Assembly (NCBI RefSeq): GCF_002027705.1
Contig: NZ_MBTG01000044.1
Location: 1-39,957 of the forward strand
DNA: 39,957 bases
From: Paenibacillus ferrarius
GTDB taxonomy: Bacteria > Bacillota > Bacilli > Paenibacillales > NBRC-103111
Reading direction: 5' to 3'
The notes under the pieces are model-generated. The model saw nothing but the letters and a program-made list of their open reading frames with translations, ran no database searches and had not been told where the DNA came from. Shown piece by piece: positions 34,515 through 39,957 of this stretch (within the stretch, counting starts at the first letter, position 1; each line of letters begins with the position of its first letter). The translations under genes and the position numbers were made by a program.

Positions 34515-37418
34515 TTAAACCGTTACAATGGCCTGAGTCGCAGGCTGGTAATGGGTTAGCTTGAGGTACTCCAGCTGGATATTAGCGGCAATATGGCCCC
34601 ATTGATAGTGCTCTTGAAGCAGCTGGTAAGCACTGTCTGCCATGCGGCGCGCATGCTGAGGCTGCAGCAGTATTTCGGCAATGTGCCAGGCTAACGAATC
34701 GACATGGCCAGGGAGCGCTTTAAAACCATCTACGCCATGACGAATAATTTCAGCTAAACCGCCGGTATCCGAAAGTACAAGTGGCTTCTTATGCGCCATC
34801 GCTTCCAAGGCGACAATGCCAAAGGGCTCATACAAGCTGGGAATTACACAAACATCCGCCGCTTGATAGAGCTGTTCCCGGTAGGTATCACTTACGAAAC
34901 CGGTAAATAAGACGCGATCTCCATACTGCGCAGCCTTGGCTCGAAGCTCGCCTTCCATCGGTCCGGAGCCGGCAATAATGAGCTTCGCTTGCGGAAGCTG
35001 CGAGAGAATGGCGGGCATGGCATCCAACAAGATTTGAATGCCTTTTTCGTACACCAGCCTGCCAATGTAGAAGATGGCTTTATCTTGCTTCGCCACTTCC
35101 GCAGGCCGACCTAGCTTGGCTTCGCTGGGCAAAATTTCAATACCGTTCGGATGGACGCTTATTTTATCGTAGGGAAGACTGAATATACGTCCAACTTCTT
35201 CTTTCATATAGGAGCTGCAGACAAATACTCGGCTGGCCTCGTACGTCAGTTTCCACTCCATTTGATGAATTTTGTTCTGGAGATCCGTGTAGAGATTGCC
35301 TTGGTTTCTGCCCCATTCGGTCGCATGAATCGTGGCGATTAAGGGAAGTCCGTAGCTGGCTTTAATTTCTCTTGCCGTGTGATAAACCATCCAGTCATGG
35401 GCATGCAGGAGATCCATTCGGCCGCCATTTTCCCGCCACCTGACCAAGTGATCAATCATCGCCAGATTCATTTCAAAGGTCCAGTGATAGAAGTGAGTAT
35501 CACCGGAATGATCAACCGCAAGCCTATGTACATAAACACCATTCCGTTTTTCAAAAGCAGGCGCCCCTTGTACCGATGTGGTGATGACATGAACGATTTC
35601 TCCGCGAGCTGCCAAAGCTTCGGATAGCTCATGAACGGCGCGGGACAAGCCGCCTACCTGTTTGGGCGGGTATTCCCACGCGAGCATAAATACGTTTGGC
35701 CGGTGCTTTGTTTCTGCAAGGCATGTTTCCCAATCGGCCAAGCTTGGAATAATAGGGATAGGGGAAAGCTTTTGTATACGGATATAATCGCTATAATCAA
35801 TCGCTGGCAAGCAGTTGTTGCTCCCCTCCAGAGCAGCTAGGAAGCTATTCTCCACAGCCTCTTGATCTATCTGATCACAGAGCTGATGAAAGCTGCCGAG
35901 ATGCTGTTTCGTTCGGCGAATGGCATAATCCAGCACGGTTTGGGAGTCCATAATGAACGCCCAATCGCTGCTTTGGGCCAGCATGAGCTCTCTTGCGGCT
36001 TGATTCAAGGCTCTCTTGAGCATACCGGGCTGCAATTTGCCGTGGCGGGCCAGATGTTCATGTTTCGTTGCCAGCTGAATCATACGTTCCTCAGCTTGAT
36101 GCAGGTGATGATAAATCCAATCGTTGGTTCCATTCAGCCAAACTTCGGCCGAATGGTTGCGGCCCCAGCTGGATTCGTTTAATTTGCCGACATCAGCGAG
36201 GGGATATTCCTCCAAATACTCGCTAGGCGTTATCATTTTGACGGTAATCTGATCGTGAAACATTTTCCGGCAAAGCTGCTCAAGAAAGCTAGGACCTTCG
36301 TACCACCAATGACCGAAAAGCTCCGCATCATAGGGCGATACCATGATCGGCTTGCGATCCAGCCAGTGATACCAATGCTGAGCTTGCTTCTGACGTTTCG
36401 CCAGAAAATCTGCGGCGTGTTCGGCTGTTTTAGCCAAGGCGATATCCGGATTATAGGGCTCTTTCTGATTGCCTTTGCCTGTAATGCGATAATATTTAAT
36501 TCCTGTGTTCACCCGCTCGCGGGTTGGTAGAACATGGGGCTGAATATGCGCCCATTCTTCTGGATCCTGCCAGCCGAGATCCCAGCCAATGTCACGATAG
36601 TACTCGCGATACTGATAATCTCCCGGGTAGCCATGCTCGGCACTCCATACTTGACTGGTTGATTCAGGGTCGCGAGGAAAAGCCGTTACGCCATAAGGTG
36701 TCAGGAGCGGAGCGACCAATTCCCGGTTAGGCTGGGGAGAAGCGAAAGCGACCGCTGTGGAATCCGTGAAAAAGTAGCAAATGCCGGCTTGCTTCAGAAT
36801 ACGGTCCAGTCCAAGGGTATAGCCGCACTCTGGCAGCCAAATCCCACGTGGCTTCTGAGCGAAATGGCGTTCATAATCCCGAACAGCCGTCATAATTTGA
36901 GCGCGTATGGCTTCCTCCGTTTTCATAAGAGGCAGAAAGCCGTGCGTCGCGGCGCAGGTCACGATTTCGATAAGTCCAAGATCTTGATATTGCTTGAAGG
37001 CAGGGATGAGCTCCCCGTGATAGCGTTCATACAGCTGCTGCAGTTCCCGGAACCGCTTCGCGTATTGCTTGGCTAGCGCTAGGAAGGTTGGATTCTTAGC
37101 CAGTCGTGCCTGTTCCGCATCTGCTAAAGCGATAAGCTTAGTCAGATAAGCGCGATATCTCATCTGCATGAGCGGGTCGCTTAACAGGGACAAGAGCGTA
37201 GGTGTCATGGAGAGAGTTAGGCGGAAATCAATCTGATCTTCAGCGAGATGATTCATAACTTCCAATAAGGGTAAATACGTTTCAGTCATCGCTTCATAGA
37301 ACCATCGCTCTTCCAGAACATCTTCTTGATGCTGATGACGAATGAAGGGAAGGTGGGCATGTAAAACAAGGGCTAAATACCCTTTGAGCTCGGGCTTCTG
37401 CTTGATGCGGTTGATCAA
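34515..37418 (-). CDS. GH57 branching enzyme fused to GT4 glucan synthase-like domain (copy 1)
   Basis: This 967-residue fusion has the same layout as the gene at 28019. The GH57 domain starts GYLALVLHAHLPFIRHQ, with nucleophile E197 in GIWLPECGY and acid/base D364 in SPYDAELFGHWWYEG. After a shorter linker the GT4 domain begins near residue 574 (VFMLAWEYPPKQVGGLSR) and has EPFGIVALE. Both active sites look intact, so neither copy is a relic. Start is TTG at 37418 with GAGGTG upstream. The stop of DUF4912 copy 1 lies 9 bp before it. Base composition is even along the gene, unlike copy 2. Confidence 0.9.
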   Translation of the reverse strand: MINRIKQKPELKGYLALVLHAHLPFIRHQHQEDVLEERWFYEAMTETYLPLLEVMNHLAEDQIDFRLTLSMTPTLLSLLSDPLMQMRYRAYLTKLIALADAEQARLAKNPTFLALAKQYAKRFRELQQLYERYHGELIPAFKQYQDLGLIEIVTCAATHGFLPLMKTEEAIRAQIMTAVRDYERHFAQKPRGIWLPECGYTLGLDRILKQAGICYFFTDSTAVAFASPQPNRELVAPLLTPYGVTAFPRDPESTSQVWSAEHGYPGDYQYREYYRDIGWDLGWQDPEEWAHIQPHVLPTRERVNTGIKYYRITGKGNQKEPYNPDIALAKTAEHAADFLAKRQKQAQHWYHWLDRKPIMVSPYDAELFGHWWYEGPSFLEQLCRKMFHDQITVKMITPSEYLEEYPLADVGKLNESSWGRNHSAEVWLNGTNDWIYHHLHQAEERMIQLATKHEHLARHGKLQPGMLKRALNQAARELMLAQSSDWAFIMDSQTVLDYAIRRTKQHLGSFHQLCDQIDQEAVENSFLAALEGSNNCLPAIDYSDYIRIQKLSPIPIIPSLADWETCLAETKHRPNVFMLAWEYPPKQVGGLSRAVHELSEALAARGEIVHVITTSVQGAPAFEKRNGVYVHRLAVDHSGDTHFYHWTFEMNLAMIDHLVRWRENGGRMDLLHAHDWMVYHTAREIKASYGLPLIATIHATEWGRNQGNLYTDLQNKIHQMEWKLTYEASRVFVCSSYMKEEVGRIFSLPYDKISVHPNGIEILPSEAKLGRPAEVAKQDKAIFYIGRLVYEKGIQILLDAMPAILSQLPQAKLIIAGSGPMEGELRAKAAQYGDRVLFTGFVSDTYREQLYQAADVCVIPSLYEPFGIVALEAMAHKKPLVLSDTGGLAEIIRHGVDGFKALPGHVDSLAWHIAEILLQPQHARRMADSAYQLLQEHYQWGHIAANIQLEYLKLTHYQPATQAIVTV

Positions 37419-37427
37419 AGGATATGT

Positions 37428-37934
37428 TCACCTCATGTAAGGAGTATAGGTTTGAATATTTTCGAAGAAGCTTGGCCGGATGCGCTGAGAGACCTGCTCT
37501 GCCTGCGCCTCGGGAACGACCGTTTGAAGCGGTTCTCCCCATACGGCTTCGGAGTCTCTGGGCGTTACGATACAGTTGGAACGAAGCAGAGGAATGTATT
37601 CATGCTCCCACGTGTACGTTCCCATATCTGCGAGATAAGTTCGATTGGCCTTCAGTCCATGAAGATACCAATTGGTTGCTTCCGGTGTAGTGACAACATC
37701 CCAATAGGCGTGTGCATTTCCGCCATCGAAATACATATGAGTGACATCGTACAGGCGAATGACCTTGGGCATGTCTCCATAGTCACACTCAAAATGCTGA
37801 GATAAAAGCCATCTTCGCCTATCGCTAATTTCCCAGTACACATAGAGCGAATCAGCACTTACTGCCATAAGATGGAGTAAGTCCTTATGATAGCGGTCAG
37901 GAACCTCGAATTCCGCAGTAGTTATAGCTTCCAA
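37428..37934 (-). CDS. DUF4912 protein (copy 1)
   Basis: This 168-residue protein carries the DUF4912 core: LMAVSADSLYVYWEISDRRR, VIRLYDVT, NWYLHGLKANRTYLADMGTYT and PLLRSNCIVTPR. It is clearly related to the 31087-31647 product. The TTG start at 37934 has AGAGGA 6 nt upstream. It is the first gene of the glucan locus, and the 9-bp gap to the fusion gene suggests coupled expression. A regulatory or glucan-binding subunit is a reasonable guess but not shown. Confidence 0.84.
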   Translation of the reverse strand: MEAITTAEFEVPDRYHKDLLHLMAVSADSLYVYWEISDRRRWLLSQHFECDYGDMPKVIRLYDVTHMYFDGGNAHAYWDVVTTPEATNWYLHGLKANRTYLADMGTYTWEHEYIPLLRSNCIVTPRDSEAVWGEPLQTVVPEAQAEQVSQRIRPSFFENIQTYTPYMR

Positions 37935-38116
37935 GGTGATTCCTCTTTTCTGACTATTGCTGTTTCATGAGAGCTTTTGATGATAAAAGCATTCGCCTTT
38001 AGGCAGAAAAATATGCGCGGATTGCTAAAATCTAGCTGTCGATTAAAAAAGGAATTTCACACTTTTATGGCGAATATATTGAGTAAATCCGGGTAAACAA
38101 ACAAGGAGGGATATCC
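37935..38116. other. divergent intergenic region of the glucan locus
   Basis: No gene is seen. A GCTTTT-N6-AAAAGC hairpin lies at 37973-37990 in the leader on the minus strand. The sequence is AT-rich but no convincing -35/-10 pair stands out on either strand. AAGGAGGG at the right end is the ribosome binding site of the next gene. Confidence 0.5.
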
Positions 38117-38539
38117 ATGAGCTTTTGTTGTGGAGCCAGTATGATTGGAACGAAAGGTACACTAAAGCATATTCGTACACAAATTCACAATGTGCCCATT
38201 CTCTTCTGCCCGGTATGTCACCGTATTGAGGTTCACTATTTGGTAGAGAACGAATACGAGATCTTAGCGGAATATGCCCATGGCGATGGAGCGGCAGAGG
38301 TTGATTTCCTTGAATATGTCGATGGCAAAGATCATTTGCTGCATGACAATTGTGTGAATCATGAAGGCGAAGAGCCTTTGGATATCGTACGCAGTCAGAT
38401 TGACATGGCGCTCGATTTGCTGGGAGTTGCTAAGACCATTGGCGATGCCGAGTGGGAAGATCAGCTGAAGAAACGTTTGAAAATGCTGAGCGTACGTCGC
38501 GATAAGCTGAAAAACAAAAAAACCTCCAAAAACACGTAG
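38117..38539 (+). CDS. hypothetical cysteine-containing protein
   Basis: This 140-residue soluble protein has MSFCCGAS at the start and FCPVCHRIEVHY near residue 31, a CxxC pair that could bind zinc. The middle is acidic and the C-terminal 40 residues are Lys-rich and helical (QLKKRLKMLSVRRDKLKNKK). AAGGAGGG sits 9 nt before the ATG. Divergent from the glucan locus. The family is not recognised; a zinc-binding adaptor or nucleic-acid contact is possible. Confidence 0.72.
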   Translation: MSFCCGASMIGTKGTLKHIRTQIHNVPILFCPVCHRIEVHYLVENEYEILAEYAHGDGAAEVDFLEYVDGKDHLLHDNCVNHEGEEPLDIVRSQIDMALDLLGVAKTIGDAEWEDQLKKRLKMLSVRRDKLKNKKTSKNT

Positions 38540-38553
38540 AGGTTTCTAAGATA
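38519..38553. terminator. weak bidirectional terminator
   Basis: AAACCTC-N12-GAGGTTT has seven A on the left and only TTTC on the right. It overlaps the end of the hypothetical gene and would work better for the minus strand. Confidence 0.5.
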
Positions 38554-38592
38554 GAAAAGATTCAACTGAACAAAAACCGCTGAACCTCGGGC

Positions 38593-38688
38593 GGGAACTA
38601 TGTTCCCTTAATCATCAGCGAAACAGCCATTTGGCTAGTCAGACGGAACTATGGTACGCTATTTCGTCTAGTTTGAAGTTAGACTATT
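38593..38688. repeat. quasi-palindromic dispersed repeat, copy 3 (left half, interrupted by IS)
   Basis: Two forward motifs, GGGAACTATGTTCCCTTAAT at 38593 and CGGAACTATGGTACGCTATT at 38644, are 51 bp apart as in copies 1 and 2. The insertion sequence begins 45 bp after the second motif, where the central loop would be. The reversed half would lie beyond 39940 and is outside the window. Confidence 0.7.
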
Positions 38689-38751
38689 TCGTAGACACAC
38701 CTTAAGGAACAACCTTTATAATATAGATATTAAATAAGGTCGAGGTGTGGC

Positions 38752-39039
38752 ATGGGATCACAACGTGAAAGTTATGATGAGGAATTTAAACGCAAGACAG
38801 TTGAACACATGGAGTCTGCTAATAAGAGACCAATTGAAATTTCTAAGGAATTAAATATTCCTAAAAGTACCCTAAGTCGGTGGATTAAACAGTACGGCAG
38901 TAGAACTGTAGAATCTCAGTCTCAGGTGTTTGTAGACTATGAACGAATGAAGAAGTTGGAGCAAAGCATCCTCGAATTAAAAGAGGAAAATGAGATTTTA
39001 AAAAAGGCGATGCACTTCTTCACAAAGGACCCGTGCTGA
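38752..39039 (+). CDS. IS3-family transposase OrfA
   Basis: This 95-residue HTH protein (IEISKELNIPKSTLSRWIKQ) ends in a leucine-zipper-like coiled coil (MKKLEQSILELKEENEILKK). GAGGTG precedes the ATG, and TATAAT at 38717-38722 can serve as the -10. It binds the IS ends and, through frameshifting, forms the N-terminus of the active OrfAB transposase. Confidence 0.93.
   Translation: MGSQRESYDEEFKRKTVEHMESANKRPIEISKELNIPKSTLSRWIKQYGSRTVESQSQVFVDYERMKKLEQSILELKEENEILKKAMHFFTKDPC
39000..39006 (+). other. programmed -1 frameshift site
   Basis: The heptamer A-AAA-AAG is in the correct zero-frame phase within OrfA (TTA AAA AAG). A -1 slip there enters the OrfB frame, which is open from here to its stop at 39908, giving an OrfAB fusion. 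Confidence 0.8.
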
Positions 39040-39908
39040 TTTATTCGTTTATTTATAAACACCGCTTCCAGTACCGGGTCGAGAAGATGTGCACCGTTTT
39101 AGAAGTCTCACGAAGCGGATATTACAAATGGATTAAGAGGGAACCTAGTGCTCGTGAAAAGCGCTTAAAAGCGCTAGATCGGAAGATAAGAAGACTGTTT
39201 AATCACTTTAAAAAACGCGCAGGAAGTCCGACGATTACAGCCGTATTAAGAAAAAATGGGACTGCGGTTTCTTCCAAAACGGTCAGTCGGCGTATGAAGG
39301 AAATGGGATTGAAGTCAATAACCGTAAGGAAAGTAACGGCTACGACGAATTCTAAACATGACTTGCCTGTGTTCGAAAATGTGTTAAATCGTCAGTTTAC
39401 TGTGCTAGCGCCGAATAAAGCTTGGGTAACGGATATCACTTACATCCAGACGGGCGAGGGCTGGTTGTATTTGGCAAGCGTAATGGATTTGTACTCTCGC
39501 AGAATTGTAGGATTTTCAATGGGAGCTCGAATGACAAGGGAGCTCGTTTTAGACGCGCTAGAGAAGGCATATAAGCGTCGCAAGCCTGAGCCAGGATTAA
39601 TTCATCACTCTGATCGTGGCTCTCAATACGCTAGTCATGACTACCGCGCAAAGTTACAAGAGTACAAAATGATTGGCAGCATGAGCCGTAAAGGAAATTG
39701 CTATGATAACGCTTGTATCGAGTCCTTCCATAGCACGTTGAAAAAAGAATTTGTGTACCAAACAAAATTTAAGACCCGTAAACAAGCCATGAGAGAACTC
39801 TATGCTTACATTGAGTTTGACTATAATCGACTACGACCACATTCTACTCTAGGATACGAGACGGCTCATCATTTCGAACAAATTTACTACAGAAATCAGG
39901 CTGTCTAA
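39033..39908 (+). CDS. IS3-family transposase OrfB (DDE catalytic part)
   Basis: This 291-residue integrase-like catalytic domain has the first Asp in WVTDITYI, the second in HHSDRGSQYAS and the Glu in NACIESFHSTLKKE. The K/R residue after the Glu is also present. The frame can start at GTG 39033 and overlaps OrfA by 7 nt in the -1 phase. All motifs are complete, so the element may be active. Confidence 0.95.
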   Translation: MLIYSFIYKHRFQYRVEKMCTVLEVSRSGYYKWIKREPSAREKRLKALDRKIRRLFNHFKKRAGSPTITAVLRKNGTAVSSKTVSRRMKEMGLKSITVRKVTATTNSKHDLPVFENVLNRQFTVLAPNKAWVTDITYIQTGEGWLYLASVMDLYSRRIVGFSMGARMTRELVLDALEKAYKRRKPEPGLIHHSDRGSQYASHDYRAKLQEYKMIGSMSRKGNCYDNACIESFHSTLKKEFVYQTKFKTRKQAMRELYAYIEFDYNRLRPHSTLGYETAHHFEQIYYRNQAV

Positions 39909-39957
39909 TGCCGTGGTTGTTCCTTAATTTTGTGTCTACGCTATTGACAGAAGTACA

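Larger units (their letters stand above)
38690..39940 (+). mobile_element. IS3-family insertion sequence
   Basis: An intact element of about 1251 bp has imperfect terminal inverted repeats at 38690-38714 and 39915-39940 (CGTAGACACA...TTAAGGAACAACC, one gap) and two overlapping transposase frames. The bases outside are CTATT on both sides (38684-38688 and 39941-39945), a likely 4-5 bp target duplication; one extra T on the left makes the exact border uncertain by a base. Confidence 0.9.

Overview
The window looks like a chromosomal segment from a Paenibacillus-type, low-to-moderate-GC, Gram-positive soil bacterium. This is inferred from strong Shine-Dalgarno sites with frequent TTG starts, an S-layer-homology surface protein, a GH87 alpha-glucanase with discoidin and CARDB modules, and a tRNA order (Glu-Val-Asp-Phe-Thr-Leu) like the big Bacillales tRNA operons. 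No taxon marker was searched.

Layout. Positions 1-664 are the 3' end of a tRNA operon with a terminator. At 714-2481 is a MarR regulator plus MFS exporter operon, followed by a lone sugar-nucleotide epimerase (2585-3544). At 3562-7413 an AraC regulator diverges from a three-gene sugar-oxidation operon (lactonase, aldo/keto reductase, zinc dehydrogenase) that matches an L-galactose or L-fucose oxidative route. Positions 7414-8566 are non-coding: a diverged 139-bp inverted-repeat element, a structured RNA or attenuator between two terminators, and a 178-bp quasi-palindromic repeat. At 8567-12787 is a 1406-residue S-layer-anchored phosphodiesterase. At 12899-16677 a LysR regulator diverges from transketolase and transaldolase. 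Then come a YhcH-family protein, a second copy of the quasi-palindrome, a secreted GH87 enzyme (17853-21290), a MATE pump, a DUF3817 membrane protein, a small hypothetical, and a P450/TetR pair sharing a 14-bp operator.

The right third (25787-37934, minus strand) is the most striking part: an alpha-glucan locus. Two modules each hold a DUF4912 protein followed by a natural fusion of a GH57 branching enzyme and a GT4 glucan synthase-like glycosyltransferase. Between them lie a sugar nucleotidyltransferase with a degenerate phosphomannomutase domain and a 75-residue protein. A GH15 glucoamylase-like enzyme closes the cluster. The set could make, branch and trim an intracellular alpha-1,4/1,6-glucan. 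The roles of DUF4912 and of the duplication are unexplained here.

The window ends with a small conserved cysteine protein and an intact IS3-family element inserted near the middle of a third copy of the quasi-palindromic repeat.
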